Shown here: one piece after another, positions 1-9,396 of the stretch
Numbering within the stretch: position 1 is the stretch's first letter
Layout of the letters: every line of letters starts with the position of its first letter
Assembly: GCF_000384375.1 (NCBI RefSeq)
Contig: NZ_ARVX01000001.1
Span: 1,922,001-1,986,000, forward strand
Length of the DNA stretch: 64,000 nucleotides
Source: Methylotenera versatilis 79
Lineage (GTDB): Bacteria > Pseudomonadota > Gammaproteobacteria > Burkholderiales > Methylophilaceae
Direction: 5' to 3'
Notes under the pieces: model-generated
The model's database searches: none
The model's input: the letters and a program-made list of their open reading frames with translations, nothing else
What the model was told of the DNA's origin: nothing
Position numbers and translations under genes: made by a program

Positions 1-238
1 TCACATTTTTACCTTTAGGTCTGCTTTTACTGTCTTTTTTATGGTGTTTATCTGCAGGTTTTGCATCATGATTTTCGGTAGGTTGTGGCTCAAGATAATT
101 GCCGTTATCAGTACTATTTGGCACTTTATCTTTTTGCATTTGTGCTGGCGGAGCATCTTCTACTGGTGGTGCTGCAACAACTTGTGCGGACGCGAATGAA
201 AGAAATGTAATTGCGATTAATGTATTTAATTTGTTCAT
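1..238 (-). CDS. Small exported hydrophilic protein, cut by the window edge
   Basis: I do not recognise this protein. The visible 79 residues start with a clear signal peptide (MNKLNTLIAITFLSFASA, followed by QVVAA) and continue as a low-complexity chain rich in Pro, Lys, Asp and His, ending in a basic stretch around KKDSKSRPKGK. The start is well supported: a GGAGA ribosome-binding site lies just upstream on the minus strand. The reading frame is still open at base 1, so the C-terminus is missing. It is probably a periplasmic protein without an enzymatic domain. The histidines and acidic residues could bind metal, but that is only a guess. Confidence 0.6.
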   Translation of the reverse strand, partial: MNKLNTLIAITFLSFASAQVVAAPPVEDAPPAQMQKDKVPNSTDNGNYLEPQPTENHDAKPADKHHKKDSKSRPKGKNV

Positions 239-367
239 GATCTTCTCCAGAATTGATGAAAAAACCTAGCTCAACTGAGTTGGTATAACCAAACCTTAAT
301 CAATAAATTTGAGAGTAAATGTAGGACGTGAGAGGAATTTTTTGTCAGAATTACTTTACATAGAAAA

Positions 368-410
368 ATATAAAGCCTATCAATTGCAGGATTGGCTTTA
401 TATTTATACT
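368..410 (-). terminator. Rho-independent terminator of the 91-aa gene
   Basis: A perfect 10-bp stem (ATATAAAGCC at 368-377 with GGCTTTATAT at 394-403) is followed on the minus strand by a run of five T. It lies just past the stop codon of the small minus-strand gene upstream of it. Confidence 0.75.
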
Positions 411-453
411 GGACGGTTACTAGATATACAAATTAATCACTTAAAAAAGCCTG

Positions 454-729
454 TTATTTGATGACCACTTTATTGACTGTTTGTATTAAATTTCCAGTGC
501 TGCTTGATTTATTTGCGCCAATTTTAGCTGTATTGGAAGTGTTTGCTTGATTGGTAATTGCTGGTTTTACAGGTTCTACTCGATTCACAATCTCTGATTT
601 CATATGACTGGATGTATCGTGTGTTGGTTCTTGAGTACAACCGCCCATGACTGTTTTTTGGCAAGCGCTAGCAAGTAATGATGTTGTGAATGTAGCAGCG
701 AATACAAGGGCAATTAGACTCAATTTCAT
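454..729 (-). CDS. Small exported protein of unknown function (91 aa)
   Basis: I do not recognise a family. The chain begins with a signal peptide (MKLSLIALVFAATFTTSLLASA) followed at once by Cys. The sequence around it (LLASAC) is only a marginal lipobox, so either a lipoprotein or an ordinary secreted protein with cysteines at 23 and 31 is possible. The rest is Asn/Thr/Ser/Lys-rich and looks unstructured. An AGGAAA ribosome-binding site lies five bases before the ATG and a strong terminator follows the stop, so the gene stands alone as a transcription unit. It lies in the same direction as the small exported protein at the window start. Confidence 0.6.
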   Translation of the reverse strand: MKLSLIALVFAATFTTSLLASACQKTVMGGCTQEPTHDTSSHMKSEIVNRVEPVKPAITNQANTSNTAKIGANKSSSTGNLIQTVNKVVIK

Positions 730-1024
730 GATGATTTCCTATTAAGCGGTAAAAAAAGAATAAGCAAGTAATTTTATATAACCATTATTATAAAATTTAG
801 TTATTTCAGATTCATTAAAAAACTGTAATTAATATGTAATAAATTCTAATTATTGACATAGCAATCAACGTTTAGCTGATGACTATTAAAGTGACATGCC
901 AATACAGGCGATATCAGTTAGAGGTAGTTGATTGGTTTAGTCCAATTTTTAACGGTCACTAATCGAACGAAACGCCTTAATTTTAGTCAGTTAAACATGC
1001 CATTAACTTACTTTGAAAGCCAAT

Positions 1025-1585
1025 ATGATGACTGGGAATATGAAAAGAAATTTAGGCGTGGGCTTGTTTGGATTGTTTGTTTTGAGTGCTAGCCTGATAA
1101 CGAATGCTGCGACCTGTTCAGCGCTTTACAATCATCAATACACGACTTTACAAGGCGAGAAAATCAACTTGTGTGATTATCAAGACAAACCAATTTTGGT
1201 GGTGAACACGGCGAGTAAGTGTGGCTTTACGCCGCAATTTGAAGCTTTGGAAGGTTTATACAAAAAATATAAGCAACAGGGTTTGTTAGTAGTTGGATTC
1301 CCGTCAAATGATTTTAAGCAAGAGCTAGGCGACAATAAAGCGATAGGCGATTTTTGTAAATTGACTTATGCAGTGAACTTTCCGATGACGCAAAAAAGTT
1401 CCGTTTCAGGTGAAAATGCCAATCCTTTTTACAAGCAATTGGCTGAAAAGTCTGGTGTCACGCCAAAATGGAATTTCTATAAATATGTGATTTTGCCAGG
1501 CGGTAAAGAGGTGTTTGCCTATGAAAGTACTGTCCTGCCAGAATCAGATGAGATTCTTGGCAAAATCAAACCATTTCTAAAATAG
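1025..1585 (+). CDS. Exported glutathione peroxidase family protein
   Basis: This is a GPx/BtuE-type thiol peroxidase that reduces hydroperoxides. The catalytic-cysteine motif NTASKCGFTPQF, the FPSNDFKQE block and the WNFYKY block (Trp and Asn of the active site) are all present, and the domain is full length. An N-terminal hydrophobic segment ending in SLITNA indicates export, so the enzyme probably acts in the periplasm, where thioredoxin-like partners are more likely than glutathione. The usual resolving-cysteine position in FPCN is Ser here. The start could be the TTG at 1013, or ATG at 1025, 1028 or 1040. I chose 1025 because GAAAG lies at a normal distance from it. Confidence 0.85.
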   Translation: MMTGNMKRNLGVGLFGLFVLSASLITNAATCSALYNHQYTTLQGEKINLCDYQDKPILVVNTASKCGFTPQFEALEGLYKKYKQQGLLVVGFPSNDFKQELGDNKAIGDFCKLTYAVNFPMTQKSSVSGENANPFYKQLAEKSGVTPKWNFYKYVILPGGKEVFAYESTVLPESDEILGKIKPFLK

Positions 1586-1628
1586 GTGCTTTCAAAGTCA
1601 TCACTTGTTTAACTTAATTCTGTAAAAC

Positions 1629-1656
1629 AAAAAAGAGGCTTTTAAGCCTCTTTTTG
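1629..1656. terminator. Bidirectional rho-independent terminator
   Basis: A 7-bp GC-containing stem (GAGGCTT at 1635-1641 with AAGCCTC at 1644-1650) is flanked by A-tracts on the left and T-tracts on the right. It can end transcripts of the peroxidase gene from the left and of ppsR from the right. Confidence 0.85.
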
Positions 1657-1730
1657 CGGTTTTAATAAGGTTAACTTAACCTATTTATTTAACTAATATT
1701 TATTTGATTAATATCTTAATTACTTGGTAA

Positions 1731-2549
1731 TTAAGCCGCTTGTTTCACAGGCTTACGTATTTTTTGCAAAATAATGGCAGACAACTCTTCAATTGAACGG
1801 CTGGTCGAATCTGCCCAAGTAATGTCATTGCTGCGCATAAGACTTTCAGCAGTGGCGATTTCTTTACGGCAATTATCCAAAGAAGCATAAAAACTATCAG
1901 GTCTACGTTCAGAACGTACAGAATGTAGGCGTTCTGGTTTGATGGTTAAACCAAAAATCTTGTCGATATGTTTATACAACACTTCAGGCAATGTGCCACG
2001 CTCAAAATCTTCTGGAATCAACGGGTAATTGGCTGCTTTAATGCCGAATTGCATTGCTAAATAAATACTGGTTGGGGTTTTTCCGCAGCGCGATACGCCG
2101 ATTAAAATCACTTGCGCTTCATCAAGGCCAGAATTAGTCATGCCGTCATCATGGCCAAGTGTGAAGTTAATAGCTTCCATACGCTCATGATAATTGGTGC
2201 CCATCACACTATGCGCAATGCCCGCACCAGTCAGTGGTTTTTGATCTAGCTCTACACCTAATGGATCAATAAATGTTGTGAATAGATCAATAAAATAGGC
2301 GTTTGCTTTTTTTAAGCAATTACGTAACTCTATATTCCCCAGCGACATAATAACTGTTGGGCGCGCTTGGTCTTCTTCTGTCGCATGCAGTATCGCCTCC
2401 TTAGCAAGCTCAATTTTTTCCAAGGTGTCTGTAAATGGCAAACGTACTTGCTTAAAATTCGTGCGTGGAAAATGTTCCAGCAACTTTCCCAACGCACTCG
2501 CAGTAATGCCAGTGCCGTCAGAAATAAAAAATACAGTACGGTGATCCAT
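1731..2549 (-). CDS. ppsR: Phosphoenolpyruvate synthase regulatory protein (kinase/pyrophosphorylase)
   Basis: This is a 272-aa member of the PpsR (DUF299) family, which switches PEP synthase off by ADP-dependent phosphorylation of a Thr next to the catalytic His and reactivates it by phosphate-dependent removal. The N-terminal motif FFISDGTGITA and the P-loop GVSRCGKTPT (residues 151-160) are intact and the length is typical. It lies 27 bases downstream of ppsA on the same strand, so both are probably cotranscribed, linking the enzyme and its switch. It ends at the bidirectional terminator shared with the peroxidase gene. Confidence 0.95.
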   Translation of the reverse strand: MDHRTVFFISDGTGITASALGKLLEHFPRTNFKQVRLPFTDTLEKIELAKEAILHATEEDQARPTVIMSLGNIELRNCLKKANAYFIDLFTTFIDPLGVELDQKPLTGAGIAHSVMGTNYHERMEAINFTLGHDDGMTNSGLDEAQVILIGVSRCGKTPTSIYLAMQFGIKAANYPLIPEDFERGTLPEVLYKHIDKIFGLTIKPERLHSVRSERRPDSFYASLDNCRKEIATAESLMRSNDITWADSTSRSIEELSAIILQKIRKPVKQAA

Positions 2550-2576
2550 TTGAATACAACCTTTTATTAGCTGATG

Positions 2577-4952
2577 CTATTTTTTAGTGAGACGTTGCCA
2601 TGTTGCAACTACCGTATCTGGATTTAATGAAACAGATTGTATGCCTTCAGCAACCAGCCATTCAGCGAAATCGGGATGGTCTGATGGGCCTTGGCCACAG
2701 ATGCCCACGTATTTACCTAAGCGATTACAAGTGTTGATTGCCATTTTCAGCAACTCTTTCACTGCGTCATTACGCTCATCAAAGCCGTCAGCCAAGATGC
2801 CAGAATCTCTATCCATGCCCAATGTCAATTGCGTTAAATCGTTAGAGCCGATTGAGAATCCATCGAAATATTCTAAGAATTGTTCAGCCAGTAATGCGTT
2901 AGATGGAATTTCGCACATCATGATAATGCGCAAACCATTTTCGCCGCGTTTAAGGCCATTCTCAGCCATGATTTCAGTCACCGCTTTGGCCTCATCCAAA
3001 GTGCGCACAAAAGGAATCATTAACTCTACGTTAACTAGGCCGATTTCATCGCGTACTTTTTTCATGGCAGTACATTCCATGGCGAAACATTCTTTAAAGT
3101 CTTCTGCCATATAACGCGCCGCACCGCGGAAGCCAATCATCGGATTTTCTTCATCTGGCTCATAGATATCACCACCGACTAGTTTTTTGTACTCGTTTGA
3201 TTTGAAATCAGACGTACGCACAATCACTGGTTTTGGGTAGAAAGAAGCGGCAATAGTTGCAACACCTTCGGCTACTTTATCGATATAAAATTGTTTCGGT
3301 GAAGCATAACCACGCGCACGGCTTTTAATGATGGTTTGAATGCTTTTCGGCATGGCATCGACATTTAAAATCGCTTTAGGATGAATACCAACCATATTGT
3401 TAATCACAAATTCTAAGCGCGCCAAACCAACGCCATCATTAGGGATTTGCGCAAAACTGAACGCCATATCTGGGTTGCCGACGTTCATCATGATCTTGCA
3501 AGGTGGTTTAGGTAACGCGCTGTTCGCTTGTGTCGATACTTCAAAATCTAATGCACCGTGATAGACAAAACCAGTTTCGCCTTCCGCACAGGAAACCGTC
3601 ACGATTTCACCTTCGCGCAATAAATCTGTCGCGTTGACTGAGCCAACGATCGCTGGAATACCTAATTCACGCGCGATAATCGCAGCATGACAAGTACGGC
3701 CGCCACGGTTAGTCACCAAAGCAGAAGCGCGCTTCATCACAGGTTCCCAATTCGGGTCTGTCATATCGGCAACCAATACATCGCCTGGTTGCACTTCATG
3801 CATTTGTGAAGGATCTAACACGATTCTCACTGGACCAACGCCCACTTTTTGTGTCACCGCACGTCCAGCAACCAGTGGTTTAGCTGAATGTTTTTGCAGT
3901 TTGTAGGTTTCTGTTACGTTTTTAAGTAGTTCTTGCGATTTAACTGTTTCTGGACGCGCTTGTAAGATGTAAAGTTTGTTATCCAAACCGTTTTTACCCC
4001 ACTCAATATCCATCGGACAGCCGTAGTGGTTTTCAATCGTCATGGCATAAGTCGCCAGTTCTAAAATATCCTCATCACTTAATGAGTAACGCTCAGAATC
4101 TGCTGTTTCAACATCGATTGTGTTGGTGCTTTTGCCTGCTTGCGTTGCATCTGAAAATACCATTTTGATGAGTTTAGAACCCATGGTACGGCGCACAATC
4201 GCTGGCTTGCCAAGCGCTAATAATGGCTTATGCACGTAAAATTCATCTGGATTCACAGCGCCTTGAACAACTGTTTCACCTAAACCGTATGAAGAGGTAA
4301 TGAATGCGACATCTTTAAAGCCAGACTCTGTATCAATCGTAAACATCACGCCGGCACAGCCAATATCAGAGCGCACCATTTGTTGTACGCCTGCAGACAA
4401 AGCCACATCGGCGTGCACAAAACCTTTATGCACGCGGTAAGAAATCGCGCGGTCGTTATATAAAGAAGCAAATACTTCTTTAATAGCGTGGTTAATGTTA
4501 TCTAAACCATGAATATTCAAAAAGCTTTCTTGCTGGCCAGCAAAAGAAGCATCAGGTAAATCTTCTGCAGTGGCTGAAGAGCGCACCGCAAAAGTGGTGC
4601 CCGCGGCAGAGTTATCAGTCAAGCGTGCATAATTTTCGGCGATTGCAGCATTTAATGCAGCTGGAAACGGTGCATCCATCATCCAGGCGCGAATTTGCGC
4701 ACCGCAAATCGCTAAAGCTTGCGTGTCATCTGCATTTAGGTTATCCAGCAAGTCGTTGATTTTTTTATCTAGACCATCTTGTGCTAAAAACTCACGGAAT
4801 GCATGAGCGGTTGTAGCAAAACCAGTCGGTACGCGTACACCTTTGGCCTTTAGCTGTGAAATCATTTCGCCTAAAGACGCATTTTTACCACCAACTGAGC
4901 CTACATCTGTATTGCGGAGCTGTTCAAATGGAACTACGTGAGCTGCTGACAT
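2577..4952 (-). CDS. ppsA: Phosphoenolpyruvate synthase (pyruvate, water dikinase)
   Basis: This 791-aa enzyme converts pyruvate and ATP to PEP, AMP and phosphate. It is the entry to gluconeogenesis, needed when growth proceeds through C3 products of the RuMP cycle. The N-terminal ATP-grasp domain carries [10 protein letters not shown] and [21 protein letters not shown]. The swivelling domain carries the phosphoryl-accepting His in [18 protein letters not shown]. The C-terminal PEP/pyruvate barrel ends with [14 protein letters not shown] and [14 protein letters not shown]. An AAGGGA ribosome-binding site precedes the ATG. It is transcribed away from the H4MPT island and is followed by ppsR. 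Confidence 0.97.
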   Translation of the reverse strand: MSAAHVVPFEQLRNTDVGSVGGKNASLGEMISQLKAKGVRVPTGFATTAHAFREFLAQDGLDKKINDLLDNLNADDTQALAICGAQIRAWMMDAPFPAALNAAIAENYARLTDNSAAGTTFAVRSSATAEDLPDASFAGQQESFLNIHGLDNINHAIKEVFASLYNDRAISYRVHKGFVHADVALSAGVQQMVRSDIGCAGVMFTIDTESGFKDVAFITSSYGLGETVVQGAVNPDEFYVHKPLLALGKPAIVRRTMGSKLIKMVFSDATQAGKSTNTIDVETADSERYSLSDEDILELATYAMTIENHYGCPMDIEWGKNGLDNKLYILQARPETVKSQELLKNVTETYKLQKHSAKPLVAGRAVTQKVGVGPVRIVLDPSQMHEVQPGDVLVADMTDPNWEPVMKRASALVTNRGGRTCHAAIIARELGIPAIVGSVNATDLLREGEIVTVSCAEGETGFVYHGALDFEVSTQANSALPKPPCKIMMNVGNPDMAFSFAQIPNDGVGLARLEFVINNMVGIHPKAILNVDAMPKSIQTIIKSRARGYASPKQFYIDKVAEGVATIAASFYPKPVIVRTSDFKSNEYKKLVGGDIYEPDEENPMIGFRGAARYMAEDFKECFAMECTAMKKVRDEIGLVNVELMIPFVRTLDEAKAVTEIMAENGLKRGENGLRIIMMCEIPSNALLAEQFLEYFDGFSIGSNDLTQLTLGMDRDSGILADGFDERNDAVKELLKMAINTCNRLGKYVGICGQGPSDHPDFAEWLVAEGIQSVSLNPDTVVATWQRLTKK

Positions 4953-5176
4953 GCTGAAATCCCTTAATTTTGCAGAAGAACTAGATTAATAGTGCTTTAT
5001 AAATATCCACACTATTGATTGTTAATTGTTTATGTTCGATATTGTGCCAAAATAGCCTGTTAATGTCACGTTACATGATTAGCCCAATAAGACTAAATTG
5101 GTTAATCCATCCGCATTTTGACCGTTTAAGCTAAAATAATAGAAAATAGTTAAGTGTAAAATTGCCAAAGTAAGCC

Positions 5177-6235
5177 ATGAATCCTCTAAATCCAATATCG
5201 CCTGAAAATTCTGAAAAGTTGCAGCCTCAAGAAAAGTTATATCTTGAAAAAGTCACTGTGACGACCACGGCACGTTTGCATATGGGGTTTGTGGATTTGA
5301 ATGGTAGCAAGGGCCGTCTATTTGGTAGTTTGGGTTTGGCGTTGAATGCACCAATAACGCAGTTAACTATTGCAAAAAGTGAAAAAACGTTAATTGCAGG
5401 TAAAAACTGCAATTATGTTGTTAAAATCGTCGAAAATATCAAAAATAAGCTAAAAATAGATGTTAATTTTTTGGTGGATATTCAACAAAATATACCTGAA
5501 CATGCCGGCTTGGGTTCTGGTACGCAAATGGCTTTAGCGATAAGTGCTGGGATAAATGCTTTATGTGATTTAAATTTAACCACCGCGCAGCTGGCAAGTC
5601 TAACTAATCGAGGCAATCGTTCAGGTGTGGGAATCGGTACTTTTGAACACGGTGGATTGGTGTTAGATGGTGGCAGAAAAATACAGCCAGAAAGTAACTC
5701 TCAAGAAAATAATTCCCAAAAAAACAATCTACAAGTTCCGCCAATTATTGCACGCCACGACTTTGCGCAAGATTGGCCGATTTTGTTGATCATGGATAAC
5801 GATGATCAAGGTGTATTTGGCGATGCAGAATTGCAAGCTTTTGAGACATTAAAGTCAGCAGATTTTGCTACTGCGCAGGCGTTAAGTCACAGCGTGTTAA
5901 TGCAAGCGCTACCTGCAATTATCGAACGCGATTATGCGCAATTCTCTGAAGCGATCCATGCATTGCAACTGGCTACAGGAAACTATTTTTCTACTGCCCA
6001 AGGCGGACATTACAAAAGTAGCAAGGTCGCTGAAGTGTTAAATTATATCAATGCGCAAGGTATTATCTGCGCAGGACAAAGCTCTTGGGGGCCGACTGGC
6101 TTTGCTATCTTTGAGAGTGACGATGCCGCCAATAAAATATTGAATCAATTACAACAGCAGTTCTCTAAACTTAACCAAGTACAATTTCGACTGGTGCGCG
6201 CTAAAAATACGGGCGCGACGATTCAACTTAGTTAA
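5177..6235 (+). CDS. Beta-ribofuranosylaminobenzene 5'-phosphate synthase
   Basis: This 352-aa GHMP-superfamily protein matches RFAP synthase, which condenses phosphoribosyl pyrophosphate with 4-aminobenzoate, the first committed step of methanopterin synthesis. The N-terminal TARLHMGFVDLNG segment and the Gly-rich loop EHAGLGSGTQMALA are the family signatures, and QSSWGPTGFAIFES lies near the C-terminus. It opens a same-strand run with mtdB, OrfY, mch, Orf5 and Orf7, the known H4MPT island of methylotrophs, where it has been called Orf4. A glutamine/asparagine-rich insert (about residues 174-190) looks like a loop expansion. A weak TTGACC/TAGAAA promoter pair lies at 5118-5145. Confidence 0.9.
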   Translation: MNPLNPISPENSEKLQPQEKLYLEKVTVTTTARLHMGFVDLNGSKGRLFGSLGLALNAPITQLTIAKSEKTLIAGKNCNYVVKIVENIKNKLKIDVNFLVDIQQNIPEHAGLGSGTQMALAISAGINALCDLNLTTAQLASLTNRGNRSGVGIGTFEHGGLVLDGGRKIQPESNSQENNSQKNNLQVPPIIARHDFAQDWPILLIMDNDDQGVFGDAELQAFETLKSADFATAQALSHSVLMQALPAIIERDYAQFSEAIHALQLATGNYFSTAQGGHYKSSKVAEVLNYINAQGIICAGQSSWGPTGFAIFESDDAANKILNQLQQQFSKLNQVQFRLVRAKNTGATIQLS

Positions 6236-6309
6236 AGTTATTTACTCAGGTTAACGTTATTTATTTAGTTAAAATTAAAGACTCAAAATTAAAAAGATAA
6301 GCAACCATC

Positions 6310-7227
6310 ATGCAAAAAGTTTCTATATTACATTTAATCACCGCTGCCAAAAACGCTAGTCCGTTTGATGTGAATATGGCGTACGATGCGGGTTTTGACA
6401 AAATAATGCCGTATACCAATGTGGCGCTTAATGAGGTCGCTGGCTTAACTCAGGATGCGATTTTTTCGCGCAGTCCTTCAGGCGTAAAACGCGAGGCGCT
6501 ATTTATTGGCGGGCGTGATATTCATCTGGCATTAACCATGCAGCACGCCGCAAAAAATGCCATGTTTACACCGTTTGAAATGTCTACCTTTGCGGATCCT
6601 TCTGGCGCGTTTACAACCGCCGCAGCCATGTTGGCTAAAATTGATGCTTTACTTAAAAGCCAGCAGCAAACATTATCCACGCAAACTATTGCCATTTTTG
6701 GTGCTGGTGGTACGGTAGGCAGTACCGCGGCTTTAATTGCTGCATCGTTAGGGGCAACGGTACAGTTGGTCGCGCACAAAGAATTAGCGCAAATGCAAGT
6801 TTACGCAGGGGATTTGCAGGCAAAATATGGAGTTAATTTATACGTGGTGGATGGCTCGGATGATGCAAAGAAAACGCAGATTTTGCAAACGGCTACTGTA
6901 GCGATTTGCGCAGCGGCAGCAGGCGTTAGAGTGTTAGAACATGCGCATTTTAGTGCATCTACAACGCTGAAAATTGTGGCGGATGTGAATGCAGTTGCGC
7001 CATCAGGCGCGGCCGGCGTTGATGTGATGAGCGACGGACAAGTGATTGCCGATACACAAATTCTTGGGCGTGAGATTAACGGTCATGAGATTAAAGGAAT
7101 CGGTGCGCTAGCTATCGGTCAACTAAAATACAAAACTCAGCAAACCATGTTACAGCAAATGCTGAAAGCGGAACATCCTGTGCATCTCGCTTATAACCAT
7201 GCTTTTGATATTGCCAGAGCTTTATAG
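6310..7227 (+). CDS. mtdB: Methylene-tetrahydromethanopterin dehydrogenase (NAD(P)+)
   Basis: MtdB oxidises methylene-H4MPT to methenyl-H4MPT with NAD(P)+, in the formaldehyde oxidation branch. The 305-aa protein has the MtdA/MtdB N-terminal region (SPFDVNMAYDAGFDKIMPY) and a nucleotide-binding fold with the loop IFGAGGTVGSTAALIAASLG around residues 137-156. Its place directly before mch, within the H4MPT island, favours the H4MPT-specific MtdB over MtdA. OrfY starts 16 bases downstream, so the genes are likely cotranscribed. Confidence 0.92.
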   Translation: MQKVSILHLITAAKNASPFDVNMAYDAGFDKIMPYTNVALNEVAGLTQDAIFSRSPSGVKREALFIGGRDIHLALTMQHAAKNAMFTPFEMSTFADPSGAFTTAAAMLAKIDALLKSQQQTLSTQTIAIFGAGGTVGSTAALIAASLGATVQLVAHKELAQMQVYAGDLQAKYGVNLYVVDGSDDAKKTQILQTATVAICAAAAGVRVLEHAHFSASTTLKIVADVNAVAPSGAAGVDVMSDGQVIADTQILGREINGHEIKGIGALAIGQLKYKTQQTMLQQMLKAEHPVHLAYNHAFDIARAL

Positions 7228-7243
7228 TTAACGCTGATTTTGC

Positions 7244-8341
7244 GTGATTAATACGATTATCATCGCGGCAATATCCAGCCGCTGTTATGTACAAGCGGCG
7301 GTAGATGCTGGTTTTGAAGTCATTGCGATTGACGCGTTTGCAGATGTAGACACCCAAAATTCAGCAAAAAAAGTGATTCAGATTGAGGTAAATCACGGTC
7401 AGTTTCATCCGCAGCATTTACTACATGCTTTAAACCAAATAGATTTGAGCGACTGTATAGGATTTGCTTATGGCGCAGGATTCGAGGCACAACCTGAACT
7501 GTTAAAGCAAATCGCTTTGTTGTTGCCAATTATCGGCAACACTGCTGAAGTGATTGAGCAATGCAAACAGCCACGCGATTTTTTTGCCTTGTGTGATGTG
7601 TTAAGTATGCTGTATCCAGAAACTGTGTTTGAAAAACCTATCAATACACTGGGTTGGTTGCAAAAAACCATCGGTGCAAGTGGCGGTGAGCATATTAAAT
7701 CTGTACTACCTTTAGACTTAACTTTAGATTTAGAGCCAATGACGCAGGTCTACTATCAAAATAAGCAGTCTGGTACACCCATTTCCTGCTTATTTTTAGC
7801 CGATGGGAAAAATGCACTGATACTAGGCTTTAATGAGCAATGGTGCAGCCCAACGACATTGTCACCATATCGCTTTGGCGGTGCGGTGAGCCATGTTGAA
7901 TTGAATGGAAATATCCAAAATAAGCTCACCGAATTTATACAGTCAATCACTCAAACATTAGGCTTAAAAGGTTTAAATAGTTGCGATTTTCTTGTGCAGG
8001 ATAATGAAGTATTTGCCTTGGAAATCAATCCGCGGTTGAGTGCCAGTTTGAGTTTGTATCAAGCAAAACGCGGCAAACTATTTGCTGCACATGCGGCGGC
8101 TTGTTTGGGACAATTACAAGAGTGGCCTGTTGTTGATCAATCATCGCGGGCGATTCAGATTGTTTACGCGAATCAAATCGCAAAAGTGCCAGCAGAAATG
8201 GATTGGCCAGAATGGGTGTGTGATATTCCGCAACCTGACAGCGTGATACCGGCTGGCGCACCGATTTGTAGTGTGATTGCCGACGCGCGTACGGCAAAAC
8301 TTGCTAAACAAAAGGTATTAGAAAGAGCGGCTAGCCTGTGA
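7244..8341 (+). CDS. OrfY-type ATP-grasp protein of the H4MPT island
   Basis: This 365-aa protein belongs to the ATP-grasp proteins known as OrfY in methylotroph H4MPT clusters. Their reaction has not been assigned with certainty. It shows a Rossmann-like N-terminus (TIIIAAISSRCYVQAAVDAGFE) and late ATP-grasp metal-binding features (VFALEINPRLSASLSLY, around residues 255-272). The expected middle lysine region is less clear. The start is GTG. A ligase that adds an amino acid or another carboxylate to a pterin or furan precursor is the natural inference from family and neighbours. It lies between mtdB and mch. Confidence 0.75.
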   Translation: MINTIIIAAISSRCYVQAAVDAGFEVIAIDAFADVDTQNSAKKVIQIEVNHGQFHPQHLLHALNQIDLSDCIGFAYGAGFEAQPELLKQIALLLPIIGNTAEVIEQCKQPRDFFALCDVLSMLYPETVFEKPINTLGWLQKTIGASGGEHIKSVLPLDLTLDLEPMTQVYYQNKQSGTPISCLFLADGKNALILGFNEQWCSPTTLSPYRFGGAVSHVELNGNIQNKLTEFIQSITQTLGLKGLNSCDFLVQDNEVFALEINPRLSASLSLYQAKRGKLFAAHAAACLGQLQEWPVVDQSSRAIQIVYANQIAKVPAEMDWPEWVCDIPQPDSVIPAGAPICSVIADARTAKLAKQKVLERAASL

Positions 8342-8424
8342 TACGCTTAAGTTTTGCAGCGGTTGATTGATAGCAAAATAATCAAAACTCAAATAATCTA
8401 AAAAACTTAACAGCTCAATCCTCT

Positions 8425-9387
8425 ATGAATTCACCAAAAAATATCAGTATTAACTATCTATCACAGCCTTTAGTTACGGCGTTAATTAACGATGTAGAAG
8501 CGTTAAATTTAAAGATTTTCGCACATGAATCAGGCGCAACCATTATTGACGCGGGGATTGACGCAACTGGCGGTTTAGAAGCAGGGCGGCGTATTGCAGA
8601 AATCTGTATGGGTGGTTTGGGACAAGTTACATTTGTGCAAAATAACAGCTTTGCAAACTGGCCAGCTGGTTTGCAGGTTACTGCAAAAAAACCTGTGCTG
8701 GCTTGTCTTGGCAGTCAATACGCTGGTTGGGCGCTCAGTCATGAAAAGTTCTTTTCACTTGGTTCTGGCCCTGCGCGCTGTATTGCGCAACGTGAAGATA
8801 TTTTTAAAGACATTCAATATAAAGACACCGCTGAAAAAACAGTATTAATCTTAGAAACAGACAAAATCCCGCCAGCTGAAGTTATCGAAAAAGTCGCGCG
8901 TGACACCAATATTAAGGCTGAAAATCTAACCTTTATTTTAACGCCAACTCGTAGCATTGCCGGCACTGTGCAAATTGTAGCGCGCGTGTTAGAAGTGGCT
9001 TTACATAAGCTGCATACACTGCATTTTCCTTTGCAGAACTTAGTTGATGGCATCGCTTCTGCTCCATTGCCGTCGCCAAGCCCAGATTTTTTAACTGGAA
9101 TGGGGCGCACTAATGATGCGATTTTGTTTGGTGGATTTGTGCAATTATTTGTTAATGGTAGCGATGAAGCGGCTAAGAAATTAGCCGCAGAGTTGCCGAG
9201 TAGTGCTTCAAAAGATTATGGCAAACCGTTTGCCGAAGTGTTTAAAGCGGTGAATATGGATTTTTATCAAATCGATCCGCTATTATTTTCACCTGCAAAA
9301 GTCACTATTACCAATTTAACCACCGGCAATAGTTTCTTTGGCGGCGCGTTTAATGAGGCCTTATTAAATCAATCGTTCGGTGCATAA
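8425..9387 (+). CDS. mch: Methenyl-tetrahydromethanopterin cyclohydrolase
   Basis: Mch hydrolyses methenyl-H4MPT to N5-formyl-H4MPT, the step after MtdB. At 320 aa it has the usual length, and it carries family blocks such as ESGATIIDAGIDATGGLEAG, CLGSQYAGWAL, FSLGSGPARC and GRTNDAILFGGFVQLFV. The downstream ATP-grasp gene begins nine bases after its stop. The protein is cytoplasmic. The gene is a well-used phylogenetic marker of methylotrophs. Confidence 0.96.
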   Translation: MNSPKNISINYLSQPLVTALINDVEALNLKIFAHESGATIIDAGIDATGGLEAGRRIAEICMGGLGQVTFVQNNSFANWPAGLQVTAKKPVLACLGSQYAGWALSHEKFFSLGSGPARCIAQREDIFKDIQYKDTAEKTVLILETDKIPPAEVIEKVARDTNIKAENLTFILTPTRSIAGTVQIVARVLEVALHKLHTLHFPLQNLVDGIASAPLPSPSPDFLTGMGRTNDAILFGGFVQLFVNGSDEAAKKLAAELPSSASKDYGKPFAEVFKAVNMDFYQIDPLLFSPAKVTITNLTTGNSFFGGAFNEALLNQSFGA

Positions 9388-9396
9388 TCGGGCTTG

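Noticed and set aside
2587-3114. A 175-codon open frame on the plus strand opposite ppsA
   Set aside because: It is antisense to the conserved C-terminal barrel of PEP synthase, has no ribosome-binding site, and its translation is compositionally odd (rich in Ser and Met).
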